A program made the translations under genes and the position numbers. Below, piece after piece: positions 1 to 11,481 of a DNA stretch of 64,000 nucleotides (within the stretch, counting starts at the first letter, position 1; every line of letters begins with the position of its first letter). Source of the DNA: Deuterostichococcus epilithicus (taxonomy: Eukaryota > Chlorophyta > Trebouxiophyceae > Prasiolales > Stichococcaceae); the NCBI GenBank assembly GCA_033439295.1, contig JAVTLE010000005.1, forward strand, positions 2,034,501-2,098,500, read 5' to 3'. Under the pieces are notes generated by a model. The model saw only the letters and a program-made list of their open reading frames with translations. It ran no database searches and was not told where the DNA came from.

Positions 1-139
1 AAATCACTCCAGAATACCACACATGCGGTCAGGCCGTATTGCCTGCGGCAGCTGATATCACTCGATCGGCGCATGAGGGATCGGTCTTGCCTTGGTCTCG
101 AGAGGACCGTTTCAATTTGAGACCGTCTGCGCTGCGCAG

Positions 140-2163
140 ATATGTTACCATCTGGATCGCCCTCAGCGCTACCGGTGAGTGAAGTGCAACCCACTGCACA
201 CTGCACATTCGATGCTGTTGCCGCACTGCTACGCCCAGTGCGCCACATCCATTCCACCAAACCAGTAGGCGATAGCAGTCAACACCGAGACGGTGCCGAC
301 ATGTTGACCGCGCTGTGCTTTTTCCGCAGTCATCCTGTACAACAAGTACATCCTGACATGGGGCAACTTTCCCTACCCGGTGGCGCTGACGCTGTGGCAC
401 ATGGCCTTCTGCTCGACGCTCGCCTTTGCGATCGTAAAGCTGGGCTACGTGCAGTCCATCAACATGAGCACGGAAATGTACTTGAAGTGAGTGTTCTTGG
501 CACACCGCAACCGGCGCCGGAAATGCATTGCTGATGAGCATGGCTGGGTTGTGCGTGCAGGTTTGCCTGATGCTCTGGAGCTCCAGAACAGTAGACGGTG
601 TGAATGCGGTCTCGAACGGGGTGTGTGGTCTGCCTCCGTAGGACGATCGTCCCGATCGGCGCGCTGTACTCCGGGACGCTGTGGCTGGGCAATGCAGCGT
701 ATCTTTTCCTCAGCGTTTCCTTCATCCAGATGCTCAAGGTGGGTGCCTGGAGTGGGCTTGCACACCAGGCTGCTGAAGACAGCGCACACAGTGTCTGCCA
801 ACTCCGTGGCTGACGTCGAGTGCCGCCCGACTGCCTGGTTACAGGCGTTGATGCCCGTGGCGGTGTTCTGTGTGGGCTGCGTCTTTGCCACGGAGAAGTT
901 CAGCATGGGCACCTTCGGCAACATGATGATTGTCAGTTTGGGAGTGGCCATCGCCTCGTATGGTGCGTGTGCTCCATGTGCACAGCAACTGCACACTGCC
1001 CTGCTGCACCCTGATGTCCAGCTCCGCTGACAGCGAGTGCTTTGCCATCCGACTGCTCCATGATGCGGCATCACTGGCCTCAAGGCTGAGGTGATGCAGT
1101 CAAGCCCCTCAGAAACATCGTGCGCCTCCATGCAGGCGAACTGAACTTTGTGGTGATCGGCGTGGTGCTGCAGTTGTTGTCGATTGTCACGGAGTCCACG
1201 CGGCTGGTGCTTGTGCAGATCCTTCTGCAGCGGTGAGCTGTGTGGAAGTTCAAGTCTGCTGCACCTGGGGCTCTCAACCGCTGCGGCGGCACATCGCGCT
1301 GGTGTCGTGTGACACGCGGCGCGCAGTGCAGCACCCTGTGCTGTGGGCTGCAAATGCGCAGATGTCTCATGCAACCAGTGCATCTGTGCAGGCGGGGGCT
1401 GAAGCTGAACCCCATTACATCGCTCTACTACATCTCGCCCGCCTGCTTCTGCTTCCTGCTGCTGCCGTTCCTGATGTTTGAGCTGCCAAAGATCCGCAAC
1501 GACCCCAGCGTGGTGATCAGCCCGGCAATCTTGTTCAGCAATGCCGCCGCCGCCTTTGGTGAGTCGGCGCCATTCGAAATGCCATGGACTAGGCAGTTTC
1601 ATCGTGCAGCTTGCCTTGCCCGCAACGTCACTGTTTGGACAGTGTGTGCAGCACGCCCTGACGCCTGAGTTCAGTTGTCTTACTTCACGCGCAGCTTTGA
1701 ACATGGCGGTCTTCCTGCTGATTGGAAAGACATCGGCGCTGACGATGAACATCGCCGGCGTCGTCAAGGACTGGCTCCTGATCGGCCTGTCAGTCATGCT
1801 GTACAAGTGCGCTCCTGCCCCTCGAGGCATCTTGCGACACCTGCTGTCGGAGTTGAGGCCTACAGTTTTGTCGATGCTGTGCGAATGTTCTCAGGGTGGT
1901 GGCAGGCTTGACCGTTGCTGGCGGCAGACTTGCTGTCTTGTCCGGGAGCAGCAGCTTGGCTCATCACGTGCGGTTGGACAACCTGCAGGTCGCCAGTGTC
2001 ACCATTGAACCTGGGAGGATATGTGGTGGCCTTCCTGGCGGTGTGCCTGTACAATTACCGGAAGCTGAAGGAGATGCAGCGGGCCAAGGATGCCGCAGCA
2101 TTGCAACCGAAGCCGGCCGCGCCGCCCGCGGTGCCAGAGACAGAGCCGCTGCTGAAGCGATGA
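140..2163 (+). CDS. Sugar-phosphate/phosphate translocator, 5' partial
   Basis: Membrane antiporter of the TPT/nucleotide-sugar transporter (DMT) superfamily, closest in my memory to the plant family that includes Arabidopsis At3g14410. Substrate and membrane cannot be told from sequence. Exons: 140-174, 330-486, 642-738, 845-962, 1136-1232, 1392-1558, 1695-1806, 1989-2163. All joints keep frame and give 318 residues to the stop. Family motifs occur in order: [81 protein letters not shown] and SPLNLGGY. The pattern is hydrophobic throughout, as for about ten membrane helices. The C-terminus is Ala/Pro-rich and ends ETEPLLKR, an acidic-dileucine-like tail. The first exon(s) with the initiator Met must lie left of the window or in an unrecognised short exon before 140. 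Convergent with the next gene. Confidence 0.9.
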
Positions 2164-2686
2164 GGGGGGGCTTTGTACTGTACAGTCGTTGCTTGTCTCA
2201 TTGTGCTCAGTCGGTGAAGTGGAGGCAGTCACTAGAGCGAACCAACATCTGATGCCGCTGTAGACAGTCCGCTCATCCCGCAAGCCCCCACTGGTCGTCA
2301 GAATGCATTGTCCTGATTGGAAGAGAAGCAAGGTAGTTGCCGAAGTGCTGACCAGAGGTATGGATGCAGAACAGTGACTTCGAGATTGACCCTGAGGTTG
2401 AAATGATACTCCAGCTCGAACATTCCGATCGAGCATGCAGAACTGTTGCGCCACTGCTGGGTTAGCCGCACATGATGTCCAGTGAGCACCTCCTGCCGCC
2501 ATCACGCAGCAACACCTGCAGACCTCAGTGCTGGCCATGCCTCTGCAGCATTGTTGAAGGAGCGCTGCTTCGCAGACTGTTCCGAGTGGCGCTGCCAGGA
2601 CCAGACGCTTGTGCCGAGAGCTCGCAACCGCTGTGCCGCTGGCCCAACCAGCCCGCCATCGGCGCCTCTGCAGCCATGAATTTGCG
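2164..2686. other. Convergent intergenic region, 3' flanks
   Basis: About 520 bases between two convergent genes, so it should hold both 3' untranslated regions. I see no coding signal, RNA gene or repeat. A 10-base palindrome (ACTGTACAGT) lies just after the translocator stop. Confidence 0.4.
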
Positions 2687-5600
2687 TCAAAAGGCAGCTG
2701 TGGGAACAAGCAGGCGCATTTCTCGCAGCATCTGCACATCATGAGACGGAACGCTTCCAGCATGTGCGCCTGCAACGTGGCAGACCGACAGCGGAGGGGG
2801 CCTTGGCGCGCGCTGTGCGCCGCACCCCGCTTGCAAGGCGGCGTCATCGCACAGCTGCCGCAGCACCGCGTGCAGGGCGGCGACAGCCGAGGCGCCGCTC
2901 CCGGCGGCGGCGGCGTCAGCGCCTCCCTCGCAGCCGGCGAGCGGCGCAGCTGGAATCGCCTCTGGCCAGGCGTCGAGGGCGGCCGCCAGGCTGGGCAGCA
3001 AGGTCTGGCCGCGATCCCGAGACCCGGTCATCAGGATGTCGTACACAAAGACTCGTGCCGCCTGCGAAATTGCAGCCATGAGCTCAAGGTGATACAGCTG
3101 TGATCGGAGGCGGGGTCCGACAGAATGGCAAGCAGCATAGCCAGTCGTCCAGGACGAGCAGCCTCCCTGCAAGTCCTGCCGCCTCCCTGACGGCGGTACA
3201 CTGCTGTGCTCCTCGCGCTGGAGCTGGGTTTCGGTGTGGCAGACACCATGCTCGCCAGCCATGCGCAGCATCGCCGGCTGAGAGCAGTCAATAGCGGCCG
3301 GGGAGCCCTGGATCCTGGCGCGAGAACGATCCGTCGAGTGGTCGGTTGCTCGCATCCCAATCCCACCTGCAGGTCGCCCAGCATGCGTGCCAGCAGCATG
3401 GCGGCGGCGCACACAGCGCATGCCTCCGTCTCGTAGTACCTCGGGTGCTTGGACCCCGCCCGTCCGCCCTGGTCACGAGGGCAGCGCACAGGTGTGAGGT
3501 GCACGCCTGCGACTGGAAGCAGGTAGTGCACGGTGCGTGGTCCCCGCGTGCTTGGCGAGGGGTTCTCTGTGGCCACCTAGCTCCACCTCAGTCCACGTCG
3601 ACTGCGGCGGCTCGCCAGGAGCAGCGAGGGCGAAGCAGCGCAGTCAGCAGCCTGGGCGGCGGAGAGGGGCTGGTGCCGCATTGTCGACTCTGCTTGGTCC
3701 GAGCGCAAACACCGGGTGCCCGCCGAGTGCTTGACGTCCAAACCCACCTGCGCCGTCGCGCCGCGGTGCAGGTGCGCCCTCAGGTCCTCCAGGAAGCTGC
3801 CCCGCTGCGCGGCAGCGCCGTCGCCGTCACCTGGGCGGCCGCCCGGGCCGCCGTCACCGCCGCCGCTGTCCACGCCGCCATCGCCCAGCGCCGCCTGCAG
3901 ACGAGCCGACAGCGCGGCGGCGCAGCGCAGCACCAGCGCGAGCGTGCGCGGCCAGCGGGCGCCCGGCGAGCACCACACCGGCAACAGCGCAAGGTCCGCC
4001 ACCGACGCGCCGCCAGGCCCTGGACGCGCGCGTGTGAGAGCGGACCTTGAAAGGCGCACAGCCGTGGAGCTGCACCAGCCTGGCACCAGTGGACAAAGAT
4101 GCTGCTGCGCTCGTTCAAACAGCAATGCTGTGCGCCCCCAGGCACGGTCACTCCCCATCGCCTGTCGCAAGCTCAGCTGGGCAGGCATGGCGCAATGCCG
4201 CAGCTTTTGACAAGGGATGAGGACAGAGGCCCACGTGTGGGTACAGCCGCAGGTTCCTCGGGCAGGCCGTCTGCCATTTCGTCGTCCGGGGCGTCCAGCC
4301 GGTGCGGCGGCGCGGCGCACTCCAGCAGCGCGGTCTCAAATCCCTGCAGTCATGAGGGGACCAGCAGTCGGGAGGGGCTCGATGTCAGCTTTGCAAGCGT
4401 GCGTCAGCGCACTCCGGCGCGTTCCAGCAGCGCGGCCTCGAAGCCTTGCCGTCAAGAGGACCTGCGGTTCATCCGGCAACCTGCGACCACCATGGGCCTG
4501 TTCATTCGTTTGTGGCCTGGAGGCACTGCACACGGTCCTTTCATCAAATCCGTCCACAGCCAGCCAGCTTAAACCACTCCCACTGAGGTCCCTCCGCACT
4601 GACGCGCGGCGGTGGCGAAGTGCTGCCATACACATCACAGCCGGCCGCATCACATCATGAACTATCGCACCGTAGCGACGGAGGTCAGTGGCGCGGCGCC
4701 TTCCAGTACTGCTTCCTGCAGGGCCTGGGCCACCTCGTCGGCCGTGGCCGCCGACGCCGGCCCCTCGCCCCGCGTGAGCCGCGCCAGTGCCGCCTGCACC
4801 ACGTCCGCCGCCGTGTCGCCCTCCTCACCGCCTGCTGCCAGGCGCAAAGTTTAGAAGCTGCCCTGTGCAACCCCAAACTTGGGGGCACCAACACAAGTTA
4901 ACCGTCAGGACACAATGCAGGCAGCCTCTGCAATGACCCCGTGAGGGCTGTGCGCAGGTATTCGCGCATCGGACGCTTTGCTTGAAGGACAGTCTGCCAA
5001 TGGTCCGCCGGTGCGTCATGCTCACTGCAGGCCGTCGCCTGCGCCAGACGGCGTGCGCGCCTGCCAGGGAGCCCTCGGTGCCCTCGCTGGGGCTGCCGGC
5101 GTCGCCTGCAGCGGCATAGTCCTCAAGGCGCTGCCGCTTGGCGCGGGGCGCCACCATCGCGAGCACCCGCTGCCGCCTGGCCGCGCCCTCCTCAGAGCCG
5201 TTCGCCGAGGCTGCCGCCTGGTGCGCACAGGCCGCTGCTGCCGCTGTCGCCCCCGTCCGGTGCCTGAGAACAGCCTCCAGTGTGAGCCGCTTCGTGATCT
5301 GTGTCGCTCAGAGGGCGCAAGAGCCAGGCTGAACGTGGATCTGCATGCAGCTGGTAGACGCGGGTGCAGGAGCATCGCAATAAATTGCGAACGGGCTGCT
5401 CGCGAGTAGCAGGGCTCCCCAGTCCACTGCAAGCTTGCACGCGGCACTTTTCGCTGCTGTGGCAAAGGCGCATGCCCGTGGGCTTGGCCATGATCCCATC
5501 AGTGCGCAGCATTTGCGGGATAGCATCACCCATCATCAGCACCTGCGGTCGCCACTGACGCCCTCGTCGCTGCCGCCACGCCCCACTAGCTCCAGTGCTG

Positions 5601-6978
5601 CAGCGCCTGGCCGCTGCTGCTTCCCTGCCGCTGCAGCCGCTGCCGCCGCACCCCCGCCATGCCCGCCGCGCCTTGCCGCGGCCCCCACGGCTGGCAGGTT
5701 GCTGGCGATGCGCGGCAGCGGCGCCGTCGACGGCAGCAGGTTCGAACCCTCTCGCACCGAGGCGTCGTGCATGAGCTCTGACGGGGACGCTGCCAGCCAG
5801 TCGGCGGCGGCGGCGGCGGTGCCGTGGGTAGTTGCTGCAGGCGGCCCCGCCAGGGCGCCCATCGCGCTGCGCCAGCGCGCCATCTCCGCCGCCATGCGCT
5901 GCACCTCCCCTCGCTGCGCTGCCACCTGCGCCGCAAGAGACCGCACCCTGGCAGAGAGCCAGCCTGTGCTCAAGGTCGTGTGGCTCGGACGCACGCCCAG
6001 GCCATGTCAAAGGTGTCTTTAGCTGGCAAAAGCAGCTGAACCGGCCATGTACGTTTAACACCTCCAGGCAGAGAGGCAACCAGTTGACGTGCTCATCATC
6101 TTCAAGCGTGACCGACCTGCTGCTTCAGCTGCTGGAGATCCGACAGATTGCCATCGCCTTTGCGCCGCTCCTGCTGCATGGCCGCCACCTGCGTCTGCAG
6201 CTGCCGCATGTCCGCCCGGAGCGCCGGCAACGCCGGGTCAGACGCCGCTACCGAGTGCTGCGCCGTGTTTGGCTGCTGCAGCCGGCGTCGCAGCTCTGCT
6301 ACCTGGCTCTGCAGGCCAGCGATGTCCGAGGCGCTGCCGGCGTGAGCCCTCTGCGACGTCGCCGCCGCTTCAGCGGCGGCCTTCCTGGCCGCCGTGGCCT
6401 GCGCCTTGCAGGCGCGGAACTGCTCCTCCAGCGCCTTGATCCTCCTGTGAACAAATCCTTAAAATTTGTCGCATGGCGTCCATGGTCGCCAGGCGAGCGC
6501 CCTAATGCTCGGCGCCGCTCCACCATACATCTGCATGGCAGTAAACGTGGACATGCCATCGTCGTAGGTCCGCAGAAGGCTCAGGCACCACAGGGTAACC
6601 CAGCGTCATGCGCTCCCGTGGACTCACGTGTTGGTCATGGCGGCCGCCTGCTTTGTGGCCTGCACCTCCGCGGCCGCCTCCTTGCGAGCCGCCTTTTCCC
6701 GCGTCAGCTCCTCCTGCGTGACCTGGTGCCTGTGCTGCAGGTCCTTGTGCTGCCGCAGCAGCTCTCCGGTGTTGAGCGCCTTCTCCCGCAGCAGGCCCTG
6801 CGGTCCAGCACCGAGCCATGCGTCGCGGCGGCGTATGGCATGTTCCTGACAGTGGTGTTATCACCGCATACAGTCGCAAGCTCACCAGGCTTTCTCTGAG
6901 CTTAGCCCTGCCGGACTCGCTCTTCTTCAGCTGCTCCCTAAGCTGCTCGACCGACAGAGTGGCGAGATCGGCAGCCAT
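2687..6978 (-). CDS. Large nuclear coiled-coil protein, family not recognised
   Basis: Start chosen at 6978 (MAADLATLSVEQLREQLKKS). Clear first exons are 6978-6896, 6797-6628 and 6444-6117. They encode an almost continuous heptad coiled coil rich in Ala, Gln, Lys and Glu. A further coiled-coil exon (about 5940-5540: VRSLAAQVAAQRGEVQRMAA) is followed by Ala/Gly-rich linker. A basic cluster PRAKRQRLEDY near 5140 looks like a nuclear localisation signal. The downstream half (about 4850-2687) is Leu/Ala-rich and probably helical, for example RVFVYDILMTGSRDRGQTLL near 3040. The joint after the third exon and several later ones are unresolved, and the stop at 2687 is tentative. The layout (N-terminal coiled coil, basic middle, helical C-terminus) could fit an ATRIP-like or other chromatin-linked scaffold, but no diagnostic motif supports that, so I leave it unnamed. 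The next gene diverges from it. Confidence 0.55.
4313..4472 (-). repeat. Diverged tandem duplication inside the coiled-coil gene
   Basis: Two neighbouring segments (about 4313-4377 and 4407-4472) share the core CCAGCAGCGCGG followed by closely similar sequence. On the minus strand they read FETALLECA and FEAALLERA. Only the downstream copy seems to sit in a well-formed exon, so this is probably a partial exon duplication. Confidence 0.5.
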
Positions 6979-7634
6979 GCTTCGGATTAGCAGGACTTTC
7001 GTATTGCAGCATACATTGCCGGAAACAAGGTAGTTGTTGCAGGCTGCTTGTGATTCAAGTGGGTCTCTGGAATGGAGTTGCAAATGAGGCCTGCAGTACA
7101 GGAATGCGGGTGCACATGCGGCGTGCACTGGTGCACATGCCGCGGTGCGCTCAATTGCAGTTTGCATCAGCAGCGGCGTTCTCATTGCAACTCTGCAGTG
7201 CTGCTGCTGACGAGTGTAGCCAGTCACAGCAGCATCACCTTGGTCACCACTTCACCTCGTGGATCTTGCGCACTGCTTCACGGTTCACAGGCCTTACACC
7301 CACGTAAGCAAGAGGTGCGTGCATGTCCGAACGTTACTGTGCTTCCTGCTCACACATGTCGTGTATCTCTAGTATAATCGAAACTGTGGATGTTGATGAT
7401 GTGCAGCAACAGCTGCGCATGGGGGTGTTGCCGCACAAGCGACACTGCGAGCATTCTTCAAGCCTGACCCGATCTGTGACTGCCTGCAGCACTCATCGCA
7501 AGGCGACTTTTGGGAGAGCTGCGCGTTGGGTGCTTCCGGATTGCACATCTGAGTTGCCGACGTTGCCAACAACGGCAACCTGACGGCACCCCTTTTGGCC
7601 GGCTTGACAGCACCGCCACCCAGAGAAGAGCACC
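6979..7634. promoter_or_regulatory. Shared upstream region of divergent genes
   Basis: A 656-base gap separates the start codons of the coiled-coil gene (-) and ZOP1 (+). It must hold both promoters and 5' leaders. No TATA box at a convincing distance and no coding signal were found. The role is inferred from position only. Confidence 0.45.
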
Positions 7635-9036
7635 ATGACCGAATTTTGGAAGTCAAATGCCAATTACTGGTGCGACATCTGCAAAGTATGGATGACCGAC
7701 AACACCGCGACGCGGGCGACGCACGAGAAGGGCATCAAGCACCAGGAGAATGTGGCCAAGAGTGAGCCCCTTTTAGACCTTGACTCCCAAGCAGCTGCTG
7801 TCCGCATCACCTGCTTTACACCATCTCCATCGCTCTCCTCACTGACGCTTGGTGCACTGGCACCAACATCGCTCGACCTGACATCGCGTTGCTTGCGGCA
7901 ACATCCTGTTAGGGTGATGCCCGGCCAGCATTGTGCACGCAGAGCTGCGGTCGATGCGGCAGAATGCGGAGGCGGAGAAGAGCCAGGCGCGGCTGGCGGA
8001 ATCAAGCATGACTGCTATCGAGGCCAAGGCGGCGGCGCAGTATGCAAAGGACCAGGCGGCGGCGGAGCGGCATCAGAAAGAAACCCTCGGCAGCTGGGAG
8101 CCGGACGGGGGGTCGGGCTACCTGTACAATGCGGTGCACCGGCACTATTTCGAGCCGAAGACAGGCGAGTGTCGTGATGGCGCACCAGTTACAAAGCTTG
8201 TTTGCAAAGCCGCTTCAGGGACAGGTTCTGGACCGATCCCCGGTTGCTTTGATCTGGGACATCAGGAACCGTGCTGAATTTGAGCAATTGTGAGCTTCAC
8301 AGTGATGCACAACCAAGCATGATGCTATTGGTCCGCAGGCATGTACTACGGAGGGGATCCGCCAGCGTGGACCACCAAACCCGGCATCCCGGCAGAGGCG
8401 CTGTACTCCACCAGCAGCAAACGCGACCAAGGTGCACTGCGCTGTCAGAAGTTTCGCCTGCTCATAGAGGCCCTGATTGCTTGAAATGCTTGCTCCTGTC
8501 GCAATTGCTGGTGCCTCGAGTGTGGGATGCTCGCAAGTCGCATGACCCTGACCCGGGTCGCCTTGTCTTCTCTGGTGCAGGGGACGCGGCAGCAGCCAAG
8601 GCGCCCACCATGAAGGTGGCGCGCATCAGCCAGGCGCATCCAGCGCTGTCGTCGGTAGGCGGCCACCAGATGCCAAGTACCGGCACCGTTGGCGCCCTAA
8701 AGGGCGTGGGCGGCGCCGCGGCGGCAGCGGCGGCGGCGGCGGCGGCAGCGCTCAGGGTGAGCCATGCACAGCCTGGATGCTTGGCTCTCGTTTCCTGCGC
8801 TGCAGCTTGCCATTGTGGCAGTGTTCTGGCTCTGCCTGCGACCTCAAGCGGCGTGTTAATGTGAGGCTCGTCCTGATTGAGTTGTTTTGTTTCTGCAGCC
8901 AAAGGCAGCAGGAGTGACAAAGCCGAAGGCGGCTGCAAAAAGGCTGTCAAAGGAAGACGAGGAGGCGATTGCCAAGCGTGAGGCAGCCCGGGCACGCGTG
9001 CAGAAACGGACGATGAGCAGCTTCGGCCTCGCATGA
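7635..9036 (+). CDS. ZOP1/WBP4-like splicing factor (U1-type zinc finger)
   Basis: Nuclear pre-mRNA splicing protein of the WBP4/ZOP1 family. In Arabidopsis ZOP1 also assists RNA-directed DNA methylation. Exons 7635-7761, 7943-8164, 8339-8431, 8581-8756 and 8899-9036 sum to 251 residues plus stop. Residues 1-42 are the matrin/U1-type finger: MTEFWKSNANYWCDICKVWM, then two His about 16 residues later (H.. KGIKH). A helical segment follows (AEAEKSQARLAESSMTAIEA), then an OCRE-like aromatic patch (GSWEPDGGSGYLYNAVHRHY). An Ala run encoded by a GCG tract comes next, and the hallmark C-terminus KRLSKEDEEAIAKREAAR ends in SFGLA. The second intron starts with GC rather than GT (8165-8166); frame requires it. 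ZOP1 identity is strong; only the OCRE part looks abbreviated. Confidence 0.9.
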
Positions 9037-9441
9037 ACACGTCCGCATAAGCAAGCAAAGTTGGTTGTGCATTGACATGTGCTGGAGCATGCTTTGTGCA
9101 ACGGTTTTGGGACCCCCTGTACCAGTCTAGGGTAGATCGCAACCCTAAGCCTGGCACTGGCTGCTCACATCAACAACCAGGTGGGGCTTGAGCAGCAGTC
9201 CAGCTGTGTGCCGTGCAACTGATGAAAGCGCAGGAATCGAGCGGGCAAGGGTGGGGAAGCGTGCAGCAATCGACTCGGGAGTCATGTCGGGCGCTTTGGC
9301 ATGTTACATTGGGGCTTGCTGCCAACAGCAGGTGTTTGCGCATTGGGACTGCTGCCACACCGAAGCAGACATGCTCCCCACATCGATGCCGGGTGCAGGC
9401 GGCAGCCCGTCACGCGCCGAGCCATTTCAGGGCGCAGCACT
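9037..9441. other. Convergent 3' flanks with a possible poly(A) signal
   Basis: About 400 bases between the convergent ZOP1 and L13a stops. A minus-strand TGTAA (plus-strand 9304-9308) lies about 135 bases past the L13a stop and could be its polyadenylation signal, since TGTAA is the usual green-algal signal. Nothing else was recognised. Confidence 0.4.
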
Positions 9442-11122
9442 TCACGCCTCGGAGGAGGCCTTGATGCGCAGCGCGTTGATCTTCTTCTTGGTCTGGTAGT
9501 ATGCTGCCGCCTTGACCTTGCGCCGTGCCTCCAGGGTCGCGACTGCATCCTGGTGCTTCCAGCCCACCTACAGCGCAGGAAGTCAACAATTGGGTTCTGA
9601 AACGCTTGAGGCACGCAAGGGAAGCGCTCGACGCGAACCTCGCCTGCAGAGGTGCAAGCGCCTTGGCAGGCTGTCAATTCTGGCTGTATAATGGCAGGCG
9701 CCGCAGCAAGCTTTTGCTGCACAGCGACAGAAGGGTGCCCGCTCTGTAGCGCTGCCCGCCAGTACCAGCCAGCAGCCAGTGTGTCCGTACACATGGCGCC
9801 GGAAGGCCCATGCAAGCGGCGGCGGGCAGCGGCCGCAGCAACGGCAGAGGCAGCACCGAGAGCAGCGGAGGTTTATGCTCGGGCAAGGGGGGACAGCGCG
9901 CACCGTGGTGGCCAGGTCGCCGAGCTTGACGGACTTGTGGCCATGCTGGAGGCGCAGCACCTTGAGCGCATCGGGCACCACCAGGCGCTTGACCGTGTCG
10001 AACGGCGCCGGCACACCCTCGTACACCTTCAGCCGCTCCATGGCCGCCGCGCCCCGCTTCGTCTTGTGCGGGATCATGCTGCGCGCAGGGAGCAGGCACG
10101 GCGTCGGATGCCTGACTTGGCGGAGGGGGATGGCCACTGTTCACCAGGCCGAAGGCCTCGGCTCGGCTCGCAACTCCGAGGCGCAAGTATGTGCTGACCC
10201 ATGCTGAAAAGCGCCGCTGGCTCCTTCGAAAAGTCCTTTCCAGTGGAGCCATGCCAGCATGCGTCCCAGCTCGCAAACCTACTGCAGCTGCTGGTTCGCG
10301 GCGATGCCTGGCAGTCACTGCCTCGGCGCGCACTACTCGCGTGCGCAGCCCAGGCCGCGAGTTCGCTAGTAGGCCAAGAGAAGCCCCGCCCAGCACCAGC
10401 ATCATTGCATTCCCGAAATGCACTAGGGGGTCGCAGCCATGGATTGCATGATCTTGGATCCACAGCCATGGCCTGCTTGGCAGGTATTCGCCCAGAATAA
10501 TTCGAGCGACGATGCAGTCGCGTGACTCGCCCAGTGCCAAAGCCGCCAGCAAAGTCGGCACTGCCGCCATGCGGCATGTTCCTGAAATTTCCGCTGGCAT
10601 GCGCGCCAGATGTGCCAGCTGTCGACAGCGAGCCCTCACCCGCGGATGGTCCTCCACAGGATGCGCGACGGCGCGCGGAAGTGGATGGGACCCTTCTGCG
10701 GCGCTGTCAGCATGCGCTTGCGCAGGAAGCGCTCGTACTTTGCCTTCTGCCGCACCAGGCCGCCGCTGATGTCAACCTCCTCGCATCGGACCGCCACCTG
10801 CCATGCGGTAGCAGCATTCATTTCGTCTACGCGCAGAGCATGACCGGCCGCTGGCAGAGAGGCAACTGGCCCTGCTGTGGCAGCACATCAGTCACGAGGA
10901 GAGCACTCACCACGTACTGTCCCGACAGCAGCTGCTTGGCCAGGACCGACGCCAGACGGCCCAGCATGTGCCCACGGCAGTCGATAACCACCGGCTGCAA
11001 GTACAACGAGACCAGACATGAGTTGCCTCTCGAGCAATTGGCAAAGCCTCCCATCCTCAGGAACGGCGGCTGCACACGCAGGGCGGTGTGCACTGTGCAC
11101 GGGTCTGGCCTACCTTCACCAT
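9442..11122 (-). CDS. RPL13A: 60S ribosomal protein L13a (uL13)
   Basis: Cytosolic large-subunit ribosomal protein. Exons 11122-11120, 10994-10911, 10797-10640, 10078-9904 and 9567-9442 give 181 residues in frame. Conserved blocks are [78 protein letters not shown] and [16 protein letters not shown]. The start is inferred: exon 2 enters in phase 0 directly at PVVIDC, and the only suitable upstream codon is an ATG followed at once by a GTGAAG donor, so the first coding exon would be the start codon alone. The C-terminus stops about 20 residues earlier than the Arabidopsis protein. Divergent from the SCAB1-like gene, with which it shares an upstream region of about 360 bases. Confidence 0.92.
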
Positions 11123-11481
11123 CGTGGCTGGCCTCCCCACACGCAGCCTGTGTCTTCCCCAAAAGGCCGAGCTTTGCCTGCCGCCCCTGCTCTGGTGCAG
11201 GCCGGGACCCGATCATTGCACTTCGAGTCCCATTGCGCACTGTTCAGGGTTTACCTGCAAAGTTCCGACAGCTCTGCCTTGTACGTTGCTGCAAAAACGT
11301 CGTTGCACATCATCCTCGGCTGTCTCCGCTCTCAGGTACTGTGCTCAGTTCGTCGCGTGTTCAGTTCGTTTGTTGTAAGGCCGGTGCAGTCATCCAGTTC
11401 CAAGCTGCTGCTCTCTCGAGTTAACACCCGCAAGTTTGAGCAGGTGATTTGAATACTGCGGTTCTGTGAACCACAGCGGCA
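11123..11481. promoter_or_regulatory. Shared upstream region, L13a / SCAB1-like
   Basis: A 359-base divergent interval holding both 5' leaders. Pyrimidine-rich stretches occur near 11320-11420. No further element could be assigned with confidence. Confidence 0.4.

Noticed and set aside
445-1830. A 461-codon open frame on the minus strand opposite the translocator
   Set aside because: It is a GC-rich antisense shadow with no domain. The plus strand carries a spliced, family-matching transporter over the same bases.
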